A stretch of 54,850 nt of DNA from Marinobacterium sp. (GCA_030602245.1 JAUWAC010000017.1:1-54850), one strand, 5' to 3'; shown: positions 17,759 through 27,503, counted from the stretch's first letter. Made by a program: numbers and translations. The notes: generated by a model not told the origin, from the letters alone.

Positions 17759-18616
17759 ATGTATTACGTTGGGGCTCATGTCAGCGCCTCGGGAGGCGTC
17801 GAGAATGCGCCGCTGAATGCGGCCGCGATCGGCGCCAATGCGTTTGCGCTGTTCACCAAGAACCAGCGCCGCTGGGACGCCAAGCCGCTGGATCAGAAAA
17901 GCATCGCCCGCTTCCGGCAGAACTGCGAGCAGCACGGCTTCACGCCGGATCAGGTACTGCCGCACGACAGCTATCTGATCAATCTCGGTCATCCGGAGCA
18001 GGATGCGCTGGCAAAGTCGCGCGCCGCCTTCCTCGACGAGATGCAGCGCTGCGAGCAGCTCGGCCTGAAGTACCTGAACTTCCATCCCGGCAGTCACCTG
18101 CGCAAGATCAGCGAGAGCGAATGCCTCAGCCGCATCGCCGAGTCGATCAACCGGGCGCTGGAACAGACCCGCGGGGTCACCGCGGTGATCGAAAACACGG
18201 CCGGGCAGGGGTCCAATCTCGGCTACCGCTTCGAACAGCTGGCGGAGATCATCGCTCAGGTCGAGGATAAGTCCCGCGTCGGTGTCTGCCTCGATACCTG
18301 CCATACCTTTGCTGCCGGCTACGATCTGCGCACCCGCGAGGCGTGCGAGGCGACGTTTGCCGAGTTTGATCGTGTGGTCGGTTTCAACTACCTGTGCGGC
18401 ATGCACCTGAACGATTCCAAGGGCGGGCTGGAGAGCCGGCTTGATCGCCACCACAGTCTGGGGCAGGGGGAGATCGGTTGGGAGGTGTTCCGCTACATCA
18501 TGCAGGATGCGCGTTTCGAGGCTATCCCGCTGGTGCTGGAAACCATCGATCCGGATCTCTGGGCCGAGGAGATTCAGCAGCTGCGCAACTTCACCGCGCA
18601 GGCGCTCGCCGGCTGA
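17759..18616 (+). CDS. nfo: Endonuclease IV (apurinic/apyrimidinic endonuclease)
   Basis: Nfo (285 residues) cuts DNA 5' of abasic sites and trims 3' blocking groups. Tri-zinc ligand motifs of the AP2 TIM barrel are all visible: N-F-H-P-G-S-H, then [37 protein letters not shown], and L-E-T-I-D-P-D near the end. The AAGGAG before ATG 17759 is strong. It lies in the recJ neighbourhood and may share its transcript. Confidence 0.97.
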   Translation: MYYVGAHVSASGGVENAPLNAAAIGANAFALFTKNQRRWDAKPLDQKSIARFRQNCEQHGFTPDQVLPHDSYLINLGHPEQDALAKSRAAFLDEMQRCEQLGLKYLNFHPGSHLRKISESECLSRIAESINRALEQTRGVTAVIENTAGQGSNLGYRFEQLAEIIAQVEDKSRVGVCLDTCHTFAAGYDLRTREACEATFAEFDRVVGFNYLCGMHLNDSKGGLESRLDRHHSLGQGEIGWEVFRYIMQDARFEAIPLVLETIDPDLWAEEIQQLRNFTAQALAG

Positions 18617-18689
18617 GTTGTCATCTGACTGTCACCGAATCTGCCTACTCTGTCGCCGCTGAAATGCAGGTTTGATTCAGGTGACACAG

Positions 18690-20519
18690 ATGCGCGCAGA
18701 CGAGCAGCACAGCGACGAAATCGACAACGGCCACGAGGAAGCCCGGCTGCTGACCGATATCATCCAGCAGCAGCGCCTGTATCCGGTGTTCCAGCCGATC
18801 GTCGATCTTTGCACCGGTGAATGTCTGGGCCACGAGGCGCTGATTCGTGGCCCGCGCAACACCCCGTTACACGCCCCCTATCATCTGTTCAACGCGGCGA
18901 TCCGCAATCACCTGCTGCACCGGCTGGAACTGCTGTGTCGGCGCCGGTCGCTGGAGTGTTTTGCCGATCAGCCGCTGGCCGGCAAGCTGTTTCTGAACGT
19001 GTCGGCCTCGCTGCTGAGTACGCCGGAGCATCAGCACGGTTTCACCGCTGATCTGCTGCAGGAACTTGGCATTCCGCAGGAAAACATCGTCATCGAGCTG
19101 TCGGAACAGCATCCGTTCGATCATCACGGCCTGACCCGCTCCGCCGTCGAACACTACCGTCAGATGGGCTTTCGCATCGCCATCGACGATCTGGGCAGCG
19201 GCTATTCCGGACTCAAACTGTGGTCGGAGCTGCAGCCGGACTACGTCAAGATCGACATGCACTTCGTGCGCAACATCGACCGCGACTCGGTCAAGCGTGA
19301 ATTCGTGCGTTCGATCTGCAACATCGGCCACACCCTGCGCTGTCACATCATTGCCGAAGGCATTGAAACCCGGGATGAGCTGCATACGCTGCAGGAGATG
19401 GGGGTGCGCTACGGTCAGGGCTTCCTGCTCGGGCGGCCGACACAGACCCCGCGACTGCAGATCGAGCCGCAGCTGATCCGCCACGGCTATTTGCAAAGTC
19501 GCGCTGCCGAGCCGGGGCTGGCGCAGGCGGATACCGCACGCGCCCTGGTGCGCAGCGTGCCGACGGTGTCGCCGCAGGATTCGCTGGCGGACGTCAGCGA
19601 GATCTTTCGCGCCCTGCCCGGGGCCGCCTCGATTCCGGTGGTGCAGGACGGCGAGCCGGTGGGTGTGGTGCGCCGTGCCGAGTTGCTGGAGTTGTTCTCG
19701 ACCCAGTACGGCCGTGCCCTGTATGAGCAGAAACCGGTGTCGCGGCTGATGCGCACCGACGCGCTGATCGTGGCCAGCGATACGCCGCTGGCGCGCGTGT
19801 CGCGCATGATTACCGAGCAGGATGAATCGGCCCTGCTGCAGCAGGAGATGATCATCGTGCAGGATGGCTGTTATCTGGGCCTTGCCAGTGTGCGTGACCT
19901 GCTCAAACGGATCACCGAACTGAAGATCCGCAATGCGCGCCACTCCAATCCGCTGACGCTGTTGCCGGGCAATGTGCCGATCAATCAGGAGATCGACAGC
20001 CTGTTGCAGCGCGCCTGTGACTTCCATATCGCCTACTTCGATCTGAACCATTTCAAGCCGTTCAACGACTGCTACGGCTATTCCCGCGGCGATCAGGTGA
20101 TTCGCCGGCTCGGGGCGCTGCTGACGGCCCATGCCGACAGCGAAAGCGACTTTGTCGGGCACATCGGCGGTGACGACTTTGTCGTTCTGTTTCGCAGCCG
20201 GGACTGGCGCGCGCGCTGTGCGCGGGTGATCAGCGCGTTCGATCAGCAGGTGCAGTCGCTGTATCGGGCCAGCGATCTGGCTGCCGGCGGCATCTGGAGC
20301 CAGGATCGCAACGGGCAGGCGGCGTTCTTCCCGCTGCTGAGCCTGGCCGTCGGGGTGGTGCATCCGGATCCGTACAAATGCTCCAGTTACCACGAGATCG
20401 CCGAGCTGGCGGCCGACGCCAAGAAACAGGCCAAGCTGCAGACGGGCAGTGCGCTGTTTCTGTCGTCGCGGCGCTGTCTGGCGCACCCCAGGCGTGATGA
20501 GACGCGGGCCAGCGCCTGA
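18690..20519 (+). CDS. EAL-CBS-GGDEF cyclic-di-GMP protein
   Basis: The protein has 609 residues from ATG 18690 (AGGTG six bases upstream; TTG 18672 and GTG 18681 are alternatives). An EAL domain comes first (F-Q-P-I at about 34, H-E-A-L 48-51). It keeps the catalytic set L-N-V-S, I-E-L-S-E, I-D-D-L-G-S-G, V-K-I-D, A-E-G-I-E and G-Q-G-F, so phosphodiesterase activity is likely. A CBS pair (about 285-410) follows, then a GGDEF domain whose signature reads G-G-D-D-F (493-497). No R-x-x-D inhibitory site is seen five residues before it. No membrane segment is present. CBS domains usually bind adenine nucleotides, so this may link energy state to c-di-GMP. That link is inference. Confidence 0.88.
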   Translation: MRADEQHSDEIDNGHEEARLLTDIIQQQRLYPVFQPIVDLCTGECLGHEALIRGPRNTPLHAPYHLFNAAIRNHLLHRLELLCRRRSLECFADQPLAGKLFLNVSASLLSTPEHQHGFTADLLQELGIPQENIVIELSEQHPFDHHGLTRSAVEHYRQMGFRIAIDDLGSGYSGLKLWSELQPDYVKIDMHFVRNIDRDSVKREFVRSICNIGHTLRCHIIAEGIETRDELHTLQEMGVRYGQGFLLGRPTQTPRLQIEPQLIRHGYLQSRAAEPGLAQADTARALVRSVPTVSPQDSLADVSEIFRALPGAASIPVVQDGEPVGVVRRAELLELFSTQYGRALYEQKPVSRLMRTDALIVASDTPLARVSRMITEQDESALLQQEMIIVQDGCYLGLASVRDLLKRITELKIRNARHSNPLTLLPGNVPINQEIDSLLQRACDFHIAYFDLNHFKPFNDCYGYSRGDQVIRRLGALLTAHADSESDFVGHIGGDDFVVLFRSRDWRARCARVISAFDQQVQSLYRASDLAAGGIWSQDRNGQAAFFPLLSLAVGVVHPDPYKCSSYHEIAELAADAKKQAKLQTGSALFLSSRRCLAHPRRDETRASA

Positions 20520-20584
20520 GTGATCCCCACCGGGGCGTTAAAAACGGTATAGTGGAGCGCAAACCCGCGTACCGGAGTCCGCCC

Positions 20585-21217
20585 ATGCAACACGACTGGC
20601 AGCCGACCTTCAGCCATGACGACTATCGTCTCGACGACGATACCTGCGTCTACGATGGCTATTTCCGCATGCACCGCCTGACCCTGTCGCACCGGCGCTT
20701 TCAGGGTGGCGACGTATCGATCCGGCGCGAGCTGTTCCGGCGTGGCAACGCGGTCTGTGTGCTGCTGTACGACCCGGTGCGCGATGCCGTGGTGTTGGTG
20801 GAACAGTTCCGTATTGGCGCGCTGACGGCGGCGCAGGGGCCCTGGCTGCTGGAGCTGGTCGCGGGCATCGTCGAGCCGGGCGAGACCGCCGCCGATGTGG
20901 CGATCCGCGAAAGCGACGAAGAGGCGGGGCTGAAGGTGCGCAACGTGCGCCCGATCAGCCGCTTTCTGCCCAGCCCCGGCGGCTGCGATGAGTGGATCGA
21001 CCTGATGTTTGCCTGTGTCGATGCCGACGAGGCACAGGGCGTGCACGGCTTGCCAGAAGAGGGAGAAGATATCAAAGTACAGGTGCTCGCCGCTGACAGT
21101 GCATTCGAGCTGGTGCGCCAAGGGCGGATCAACAGCGCACCGGCGATCATCGGTCTGCAGTGGCTTGAGCTCAACCGCCACGCGATTCAACAACAGGAGT
21201 CCGGCCACACACGATGA
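20585..21217 (+). CDS. nudF: ADP-ribose pyrophosphatase NudF
   Basis: NudF (210 residues) is a Nudix hydrolase splitting ADP-ribose to AMP and ribose 5-phosphate. The Nudix box is G-I-V-E-P-G-E, seven residues, then R-E-S-D-E-E-A-G-L; the hydrophobic position after R-E is serine, slightly unusual. The upstream V-L-V-E-Q-F-R and downstream G-G-C-D-E-W-I-D match the ADP-ribose group. ATG 20585 is preferred, with GGAG nearby; a TATAGT -10-like element stands at 20548-20553. It is first of the conserved nudF-yqiB-cpdA-yqiA-parE series and overlaps yqiB by four bases. Confidence 0.94.
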   Translation: MQHDWQPTFSHDDYRLDDDTCVYDGYFRMHRLTLSHRRFQGGDVSIRRELFRRGNAVCVLLYDPVRDAVVLVEQFRIGALTAAQGPWLLELVAGIVEPGETAADVAIRESDEEAGLKVRNVRPISRFLPSPGGCDEWIDLMFACVDADEAQGVHGLPEEGEDIKVQVLAADSAFELVRQGRINSAPAIIGLQWLELNRHAIQQQESGHTR

Positions 21218-21657
21218 AACGCAAGTATGTACCCGATCTCAGCCGCCAGGGCGCGCTCTGCGAAGCGAACTACGCCCGCCTGCTGAAACTGCTGCCGGAT
21301 CTGGACGCGCAGGATATGCGCGAGTATCGGATCAGCTGGCAGGGGCGCAGTGCGCTCGTGCGTCTGGAGGTCGAGGAGCGTTTCCGCTACACCAGTACGG
21401 TGCTGGTCAGTCAGCAGCTCGACGGCGAGTCGCGCTGGCTGGAAGCGCCGCAGCTGCTGGTGCGCCTGTACCATGATGCCCGCATGGCCGAGGTGCTGTG
21501 CATTCGCCAGCGCCGACAGCTGTCAGGCCGCTACCCCTACCCAAACCCGCAGATGCACCAGCCGGATGAAAAGGCCCAGCTGAACGAATTTCTCGGCGAG
21601 TGCCTGAGCCAGTGCCTCAGTCACGGCCATCTGCTCGAGCCCGTCTTTGTCGGATGA
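21214..21657 (+). CDS. yqiB: DUF1249 protein (YqiB)
   Basis: The protein has 147 residues, with a soluble alpha/beta composition and no signal peptide. The family is recognised by the start Y-V-P-D-L-x-x-Q-G-A-L-C-E-A-N-Y-A-R-L and the C-terminal Y-P-Y-P-N-P-x-M-H-Q-x-D-E-K-A-Q-L-N-x-F-L. Function is unknown; it always sits between nudF and cpdA. ATGA overlaps at both ends (21214-21217 and 21654-21657) show tight coupling. Confidence 0.9.
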   Translation: MKRKYVPDLSRQGALCEANYARLLKLLPDLDAQDMREYRISWQGRSALVRLEVEERFRYTSTVLVSQQLDGESRWLEAPQLLVRLYHDARMAEVLCIRQRRQLSGRYPYPNPQMHQPDEKAQLNEFLGECLSQCLSHGHLLEPVFVG

Positions 21658-22472
21658 GCCGCGTGGTGACCCCGCCCGCTGCGGGCTCCATCTATCTGCT
21701 GCAACTGACCGACTGCCATCTGATGCCGCAGCCGGGCGTGCCGTTTCGCGGTATCGACAGCGATGCCACGCTCGCCGCGGTAGTCGCCGAGGCGGCCGCG
21801 CTCGGGATCGACTTTGACCGGCTGCTGCTCAGCGGCGATCTGGTCCACCATGGCGGTCCCGACGCGTACCGGCGTCTGCTGGCGCTGATCGAGCCGCTGC
21901 CCGGTGTCCGGCACTGGATTCCCGGCAATCACGATGAACCGGCGGCGATGCGCGCCGCCGCGGCGCTGGCCTGTGGTCAGGAGCGCGTGGACTGCGGACG
22001 CTGGAGCCTGCTGCTGCTGGATTCAACCGCACATCCGGACGGTCGTGGCGGCGGCTCCTTAAGCGAGGCGAGCCTGAGCTGGCTGCAGAGCGCGCTTGAG
22101 CAGACCGCCGATCGGCATGTGCTGATCGCGCTGCACCACAACCCGGTCGGCACGGACAGCGCATGGCAGGATGCGATCATGCTCGCGAATGCCGACCGCT
22201 TCGCGCAGCTGGTGGGGGCTTATCCACAGGTGCGCGTGATCCTCTGTGGCCATCTGCATCAGCAGCAGGCCCGCCGTCTGGGCACAGTGCCGGTGTTCTG
22301 TGCGCCAGCCACCAGTGTGCAGTTCAAGCCGGCGCAGGCGGAACTGGCGCTCGAAGACGATGCGCAGGCCGCCCGGCCCGGCTTCAGCTGGTACCGGCTC
22401 GATCCGGATGGCAGCGTCAGTGCACATCCCTGTCGCATCGGGGCTGTTGCGCCGGCGGCCGCGCTTGGATAA
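21654..22472 (+). CDS. cpdA: 3',5'-cyclic-AMP phosphodiesterase CpdA
   Basis: CpdA (272 residues) is a class III cAMP phosphodiesterase of the calcineurin-like fold. Metal-binding motifs appear in order: L-T-D-C-H-L, S-G-D-L-V-H-H-G, P-G-N-H-D-E, L-H-H-N-P-V, and C-G-H-L-H-Q-Q. ATG 21654 overlaps the yqiB stop. The synteny with nudF, yqiB, yqiA and parE supports the orthologue call over other calcineurin-like enzymes. It would lower cAMP levels and so dampen Crp/Vfr signalling. Confidence 0.93.
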   Translation: MSRVVTPPAAGSIYLLQLTDCHLMPQPGVPFRGIDSDATLAAVVAEAAALGIDFDRLLLSGDLVHHGGPDAYRRLLALIEPLPGVRHWIPGNHDEPAAMRAAAALACGQERVDCGRWSLLLLDSTAHPDGRGGGSLSEASLSWLQSALEQTADRHVLIALHHNPVGTDSAWQDAIMLANADRFAQLVGAYPQVRVILCGHLHQQQARRLGTVPVFCAPATSVQFKPAQAELALEDDAQAARPGFSWYRLDPDGSVSAHPCRIGAVAPAAALG

Positions 22473-22507
22473 GGTTCCGCCGTTATCGTCCGCGACCGGA
22501 ATGTCCG

Positions 22508-23152
22508 ATGACTGACCCGCTTTACGTATACGTACATGGCTTCAACAGCTCGCCGGCGTCGTGGAAAGCGCGCCAGTTGGCGGCTGCGCTGGAGGCGCAG
22601 GGGCGCGCAGCCGATTTCGCTTGCCCGGCGCTGTCGCACTGGCCCGAGCAGGCGATTGCACAGCTGCAGCAGTTGCTTGCGCGCGCCCGGGAGCAATCGC
22701 GTGAGGTGGTGCTGATCGGCAGCTCGCTCGGCGGCTACTACAGCAGCTATCTGGTCGAGCAGGCCAGCGCGCGGGGCGAGCCGTTACGCGCCGTGCTCGT
22801 CAATCCGGCGGTGCGGCCCTATCGGCTGCTCGAAGCCTGGCTGGGCGAGAACCGCAATCTCTACACCGATGAGCAGTATCAGCTGACGCCCGAACACCTG
22901 CGCCAGCTGCTGGCACTGGACACCGCGGCCCCGGCAGAACCCGAGCGCTACCTGCTGCTGGTGCAGACCGCCGACGAAACGCTGGATTACCGCGAAGCGG
23001 TCGCGAAGTATGCCGCTGCGCCCCAGTTCGTGCAGCCCGGTGGCAGTCACGGGTTTGAGCGGTTTGACGAATTGATACCGGCCATTTTTGCGTTTGCCGC
23101 TGGCACAATCGCGCTGCCCGAACCGCGCCCTCTGCCGGCGGGCAGCCACTGA
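22508..23152 (+). CDS. yqiA: Esterase YqiA
   Basis: This protein of 214 residues is an alpha/beta hydrolase. Y-V-H-G-F-N-S-S-P forms the oxyanion-hole region, G-S-S-L-G-G holds the serine nucleophile, and a histidine in G-S-H-G-F-E-R-F completes the triad; the acid is probably D in Q-T-A-D-E-T-L. E. coli YqiA hydrolyses acyl-CoA and p-nitrophenyl esters; the in vivo substrate is unknown. ATG 22508 starts the conserved P-L-Y-V-Y-V-H-G. It is next to parE as in other gammaproteobacteria. Confidence 0.92.
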   Translation: MTDPLYVYVHGFNSSPASWKARQLAAALEAQGRAADFACPALSHWPEQAIAQLQQLLARAREQSREVVLIGSSLGGYYSSYLVEQASARGEPLRAVLVNPAVRPYRLLEAWLGENRNLYTDEQYQLTPEHLRQLLALDTAAPAEPERYLLLVQTADETLDYREAVAKYAAAPQFVQPGGSHGFERFDELIPAIFAFAAGTIALPEPRPLPAGSH

Positions 23153-23170
23153 CTACAGGAAACGAGACGG

Positions 23171-25066
23171 ATGTCGAAGCAATACAACGCCGAAGCGATC
23201 GAGGTGCTGAGCGGGCTGGATCCGGTCAAGCGCCGCCCCGGCATGTACACCGAAACCGATCGTCCCAACCATCTCGCGCAGGAGGTGATCGACAACTCGG
23301 TGGACGAAGCGCTCGCCGGTCACGCGCGTCAGATCGAGGTGACGTTGCATGAGGACGGCTCGCTGTCGGTCAGTGACGACGGCCGTGGCATGCCGGTCGA
23401 TATTCACCCGGAGGAGGGGGTCAGCGGGGTCGAGCTGATCCTGACCCGGCTGCATGCCGGCGGCAAGTTCAACAACGACAACTACACCTATTCCGGCGGC
23501 CTGCACGGGGTTGGTGTGTCGGTCGTCAACGCGTTGTCGAAACTGCTGAATGTGGAGATCAAGCGCGACGGTCAGGTCTACCGGATCGGCTTTGCCGACG
23601 GCGAGAAGGTGTCCGATCTGGAAGTGGTGGATACCTGCGGCAAACGTAACACCGGTACCACGCTGCGTTTCCTGCCCGACCCGAAATACTTCGATACGCC
23701 AAAATTCAGTATCAGCCGACTGAAGCATAACCTGCGTGCCAAGGCGGTGTTGTGCCCGGGACTGCGGGTGATCTTCGTCGATGCCAGCAGTGGCAAGAAG
23801 GAAAAGGAAGAGTGGTACTACGAGGATGGCCTGGTGGCCTACCTCAAGGGCAATACGCAGGTCTATGAAACCCTGCCGGCGGAGCCGTTTACCGGCCACC
23901 TGCAGGGCGAGGAGGATGCCGTCGAGTGGGCGGTGCAGTGGCTCGTCGACGGCGGGGAGGTGACGGCCGAAAGCTACGTCAACCTGATTCCGACCGCGCA
24001 GGGCGGTACGCATGTCAACGGTCTGCGCACCGGGCTGCTGGAGGCGATGCGCGAGTTCTGCGAAATTCGCAATCTGCTGCCGCGTGGACTCAAGCTGAGC
24101 CCGGAAGATGTCTGGGAGCGCTGCTGTTACATCCTGTCGGCAAAGATGCGCGACCCGCAGTTTGCCGGTCAGACCAAGGAGCGGCTGTCATCGCGCCAGA
24201 TCGCAGCTTTCATCTCCGGTACCGTGAAGGATGCGTTCTCGCTGTGGCTGAACCGTCATGTCGATGAGGGTGAAAAGATCGCCGAGCTGGTGATCGCCAA
24301 CGCCCAGCGCCGCATGCGCTCGAACAAGAAGGTGGTGCGCAAGAAGGTCACGCAGGGCCCGGCACTGCCCGGCAAGCTGGCCGACTGCTCCGGCGCCGAC
24401 ATGAGTCAGGCCGAGCTGTTTCTGGTCGAGGGGGATTCCGCCGGCGGTTCCGCCAAGCAGGCGCGCTCGCGCGAGTTTCAGGCGATCATGCCGCTGCGGG
24501 GCAAGATTCTGAACACCTGGGAGGTGGATTCCAGCGAGATTCTGGCGTCGCAGGAGATTCACGATATCTCGGTGGCGATCGGTGTCGATCCGGGCTCGGA
24601 GGATCTCAAGGGGCTGCGCTACAACCGCATCTGCATTCTGGCCGATGCCGACTCCGACGGTCTGCATATCGCCACGCTGCTGTGTGCGCTGTTCGTGCGC
24701 CACTTCCGCCCGCTGGTGGCGGCCGGTCACGTCTACGTTGCGATGCCGCCGCTGTACCGCATCGATGCCGGCAAGGAGGTGTACTACGCCCTCGATGACG
24801 ACGAGAAGCAGGGCATTGTCGAGCGGATTCGCGCCGAGCGGCGCAACGCGAAGATCAACGTGCAGCGTTTCAAAGGCCTTGGCGAGATGAATCCGATGCA
24901 GCTGCGCGAAACCACGATGGCGCCGGATACCCGCCGTCTGGTGCAGCTGACGCTGGCCGATGGTGACGATACGGTCGAAACGATGGATATGCTGCTGGCG
25001 AAGAAGCGCTCGGGTGATCGCAAGCAGTGGCTCGAACGCAAGGGCAACCTGGCCGAGGTGATCTGA
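23171..25066 (+). CDS. parE: DNA topoisomerase IV subunit B
   Basis: ParE (631 residues) is the ATPase subunit of topoisomerase IV, which decatenates daughter chromosomes. The GHKL ATP site is visible: E-V-I-D-N-S-V-D-E, D-D-G-R-G-M-P-V, and G-G-L-H-G-V-G-V-S-V-V-N-A-L-S. So are the TOPRIM motifs E-G-D-S-A-G-G-S-A-K-Q and D-A-D-S-D-G-L-H-I. The length and Y-N-A-E-A-I-E-V-L-S-G-L-D start fit ParE rather than GyrB, which is about 170 residues longer in this group. parC is not in the window. Confidence 0.97.
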   Translation: MSKQYNAEAIEVLSGLDPVKRRPGMYTETDRPNHLAQEVIDNSVDEALAGHARQIEVTLHEDGSLSVSDDGRGMPVDIHPEEGVSGVELILTRLHAGGKFNNDNYTYSGGLHGVGVSVVNALSKLLNVEIKRDGQVYRIGFADGEKVSDLEVVDTCGKRNTGTTLRFLPDPKYFDTPKFSISRLKHNLRAKAVLCPGLRVIFVDASSGKKEKEEWYYEDGLVAYLKGNTQVYETLPAEPFTGHLQGEEDAVEWAVQWLVDGGEVTAESYVNLIPTAQGGTHVNGLRTGLLEAMREFCEIRNLLPRGLKLSPEDVWERCCYILSAKMRDPQFAGQTKERLSSRQIAAFISGTVKDAFSLWLNRHVDEGEKIAELVIANAQRRMRSNKKVVRKKVTQGPALPGKLADCSGADMSQAELFLVEGDSAGGSAKQARSREFQAIMPLRGKILNTWEVDSSEILASQEIHDISVAIGVDPGSEDLKGLRYNRICILADADSDGLHIATLLCALFVRHFRPLVAAGHVYVAMPPLYRIDAGKEVYYALDDDEKQGIVERIRAERRNAKINVQRFKGLGEMNPMQLRETTMAPDTRRLVQLTLADGDDTVETMDMLLAKKRSGDRKQWLERKGNLAEVI

Positions 25067-25185
25067 CTCGCACGTGCCGGTCGGGGCGAGCGGGCGGCCC
25101 CGGCCGGGATGGGGGCGAGCGTCTATACTCAGGGCTGAGGTCGCAGCTGTCAGGGCGACCTTAACCGATGGCCGAGGTGGCGATC

Positions 25186-26790
25186 ATGCCCGCACATTCC
25201 CTGAGGCTCCGCCTGACGCTGCTGCTGATACTCTGCGTGTCGGCACTGTCCGGGCGGGCGGCTCAACTTCCCCTGCTGCCCGCGCAGTTCCCGCAGGCCG
25301 CGGCGCAGGAAACGCTCGACTGGGATGCCCTGCGGCCGCTCTATGCCGCGCATGCCGGTCCTTACCTGTGGCATGACGCCGCTGCAGTTGCCCGCCAGCC
25401 CCTGATCGACTCCCTGCTGCAGGCCGTGGATCTGGCTGTTGCGCATGGGCTGCCCGCCAGCCGTTACCACGATCGTCGCCTGGTGCGTGAAACCGACCCT
25501 GCACGTCGGGATCTGCTGCTCAGTGATGCGCTGTTGAAACTGGTCAGCGATATGGGGCGCGGTCGCGATGCCGCCCATCTGGAGCGGCTCTGGCATCTGC
25601 CGCGACCGCAACTGGACCCGGTGGCGCAGGCGCTGCAGGCGTTACAGGGCTCAGCGCCGCTCGAGGTGGTGCGTGCTCTGGCGCCGGACAGTGCGCACTA
25701 TCGCCAACTCGTCGAGCTGTATCAGCGCTATCGTGTGCTGGCGCGGGAGCCGTTGCCGGCCCTGTCCGCCGCGCGGCTGATCGAGCCCGGCGATCAGCAT
25801 CCGGCCATTGCCGGGGTGCGTCAGCATCTGGTTCGCCTCGGCGATGCCGCGCGCGATGAGATTGCGCTGGCAACGGCGCCCGATCTGTACGATCAGCCGC
25901 TGGTGGCGGCGGTACGGCGGTTTCAGGCGCGGCATGGACTGCAGCCGGATGGCATCATCGGCCCGAAAACACTGGCGGAGCTGAATCGTCCCCTGAGCGA
26001 GCGGTTGGCGCAGCTGCGCGGCAATCTGGAGCGCTGGCGCTGGATGCCCCGCCAGCTGGGCGAGCGCCATATACTGGTCAGCACCGCCGGCTATTTTCTC
26101 GATCTGGTGGAGCAGGATCGGATCGTGTTCCACACCCGCACCATCACCGGCCGTCCGCACCGTCCGACACCCTCGTTTCGTTCCGATCTGACCCGGCTCA
26201 CGGTCAACCCGAACTGGACTGTCCCGCGACGGATCATGCGCGAGGATCTGCTGCCGCAGATCCGCAAGGATCCGAACTGGCTGGCCGCCAACCGGATGGA
26301 GGTCGGGCAGTACGTGGACGGACGCTGGCAGGCGGTGGATCCGGCCAGCGTTGACTGGCAGCAGCCGGGCAGCGTGTTTCTGCGCCAGGCGCCCGGCCCC
26401 GGCAATGCGCTGGGGCGACTGAAATTCGGTATGGACAACCCGTTCTCGATCTACCTGCACGATACCCCGGCACAGTCGCTGTTCGAGCAGCCCCTGCGGC
26501 CGTTCAGCTCCGGCTGTGTTCGGGTACAGGGGATTCAGGTGCTGGTATCGCGTCTGCTCGAGGGTAACGCTGCGATGCTGGAATGGTACGGCGACGCACT
26601 GGCGCAGACGCATACCGAGGTGCGCCGTTTGCCGGAACCGGTGCCGGTCTACCTGGTCTATCTCTCCGCCTGGGTCGACGCCGATGGTCAGGCCCAGTTC
26701 CGCCCCGATATCTACGGACTGGATCGTCCGCTGCAGGCGCGCCTTGAACAGGCAAAACGGCAGCGGGATACGCAACTGGCTGTTTACTAA
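25186..26790 (+). CDS. ldtD: L,D-transpeptidase of the YcbB/LdtD type
   Basis: This 534-residue protein has a signal peptide (about 1-26) when started at ATG 25186, with GAGGTGG upstream; an ATG at 25168 is possible. A helical N-terminal scaffold is followed by a peptidoglycan-binding domain (H-P-A-I-A-G-V-R-Q-H-L and F-Q-A-R-H-G-L-Q-P-D-G). The YkuD catalytic domain comes last, with H-D-T-P-A-Q-S-L-F and S-S-G-C-V-R-V, catalytic C444. It makes 3-3 crosslinks in the cell wall. A TATACT element at 25124-25129 may be its -10. It stands next to the mepK-like gene, as ycbB-ycbK do in E. coli. Confidence 0.93.
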   Translation: MPAHSLRLRLTLLLILCVSALSGRAAQLPLLPAQFPQAAAQETLDWDALRPLYAAHAGPYLWHDAAAVARQPLIDSLLQAVDLAVAHGLPASRYHDRRLVRETDPARRDLLLSDALLKLVSDMGRGRDAAHLERLWHLPRPQLDPVAQALQALQGSAPLEVVRALAPDSAHYRQLVELYQRYRVLAREPLPALSAARLIEPGDQHPAIAGVRQHLVRLGDAARDEIALATAPDLYDQPLVAAVRRFQARHGLQPDGIIGPKTLAELNRPLSERLAQLRGNLERWRWMPRQLGERHILVSTAGYFLDLVEQDRIVFHTRTITGRPHRPTPSFRSDLTRLTVNPNWTVPRRIMREDLLPQIRKDPNWLAANRMEVGQYVDGRWQAVDPASVDWQQPGSVFLRQAPGPGNALGRLKFGMDNPFSIYLHDTPAQSLFEQPLRPFSSGCVRVQGIQVLVSRLLEGNAAMLEWYGDALAQTHTEVRRLPEPVPVYLVYLSAWVDADGQAQFRPDIYGLDRPLQARLEQAKRQRDTQLAVY

Positions 26791-26905
26791 TGTTTAAATG
26801 GTAGCCAGTTGTCGCTGAATTGGTTAGGATGTGCACAACCCGGTCGTGTTCGGCGCCATGTCGTCCGGCCCCGTTTTCGTATCGACACCCAGAGGTAGTA
26901 CACGA

Positions 26906-27487
26906 GTGCCGTTCAAATCCACACCGAGGTCCGCCGCACCTCTGTCCCGTCGCGGCTTTCTGAAAGGTGTTGCAGCCACTGCAGCAGGTCTTTATGTCCC
27001 CCAGAGTTTTGCCGGTGTCATGCATATCCCGCATGAACAGGAGCGCCATATCGCGCTGCACCATCTGCATACCGGTGAGAAGGTCAAACTGACCTACTGG
27101 GAGAAAGGGGAATATCTCAGCGACAGTCTCGCCGAAGTGAACCGCATTCTGCGTGACTTCCGTACCGGCGAGGAGCATCCGATCGATCCGGTGCTGCTCG
27201 ACATGCTGCACACGCTGCGCCTGCGTGCCGGGCGCAAGGCGCCGTTCGAGATCATCTCCGGTTATCGCTCGCCGAAAACCAACAATATGCTGCGTGCCCA
27301 GAGCAACGGTGTGGCCAAGCGCAGCCTGCATATGCAGGGACGGGCGCTGGATATTCGGTTGCCGGGCATGGAGCTGAAGGATCTGCACCGCGCGGCGGTG
27401 GATCTGAAGGTGGGCGGCGTCGGGTTGTACAGCAAATCCAACTTCATTCACATCGATACCGGTCGCGTGCGCTACTGGGGCAGCTGA
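26906..27487 (+). CDS. mepK: DUF882 / MepK-like peptidoglycan endopeptidase
   Basis: The protein has 193 residues from GTG 26906, with AGAGGT upstream; in-frame GTG 26831 and ATG 26858 would add an unlikely leader. It carries a twin-arginine signal (S-R-R-G-F-L-K-G) and then a hydrophobic stretch, so it is exported folded. The zinc peptidase pattern of the M15-like family follows: S-G-Y-R-S-P-K-T-N, S-L-H-M-Q-G-R-A-L-D-I, and F-I-H-I-D-T-G-R-V-R-Y-W. E. coli MepK cleaves 3-3 crosslinks, the product of LdtD, so these neighbours form a make-and-cut pair. Confidence 0.9.
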   Translation: MPFKSTPRSAAPLSRRGFLKGVAATAAGLYVPQSFAGVMHIPHEQERHIALHHLHTGEKVKLTYWEKGEYLSDSLAEVNRILRDFRTGEEHPIDPVLLDMLHTLRLRAGRKAPFEIISGYRSPKTNNMLRAQSNGVAKRSLHMQGRALDIRLPGMELKDLHRAAVDLKVGGVGLYSKSNFIHIDTGRVRYWGS

Positions 27488-27503
27488 TTCCCGGCGGCGC
27501 ACG

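Noticed and set aside
15767..18454. Open frame of 895 codons on the minus strand
   Set aside because: It lies opposite recJ and nfo, whose motifs are intact; its protein is rich in His, Gln and Arg as expected of an antisense frame in GC-rich genes, with no domain.
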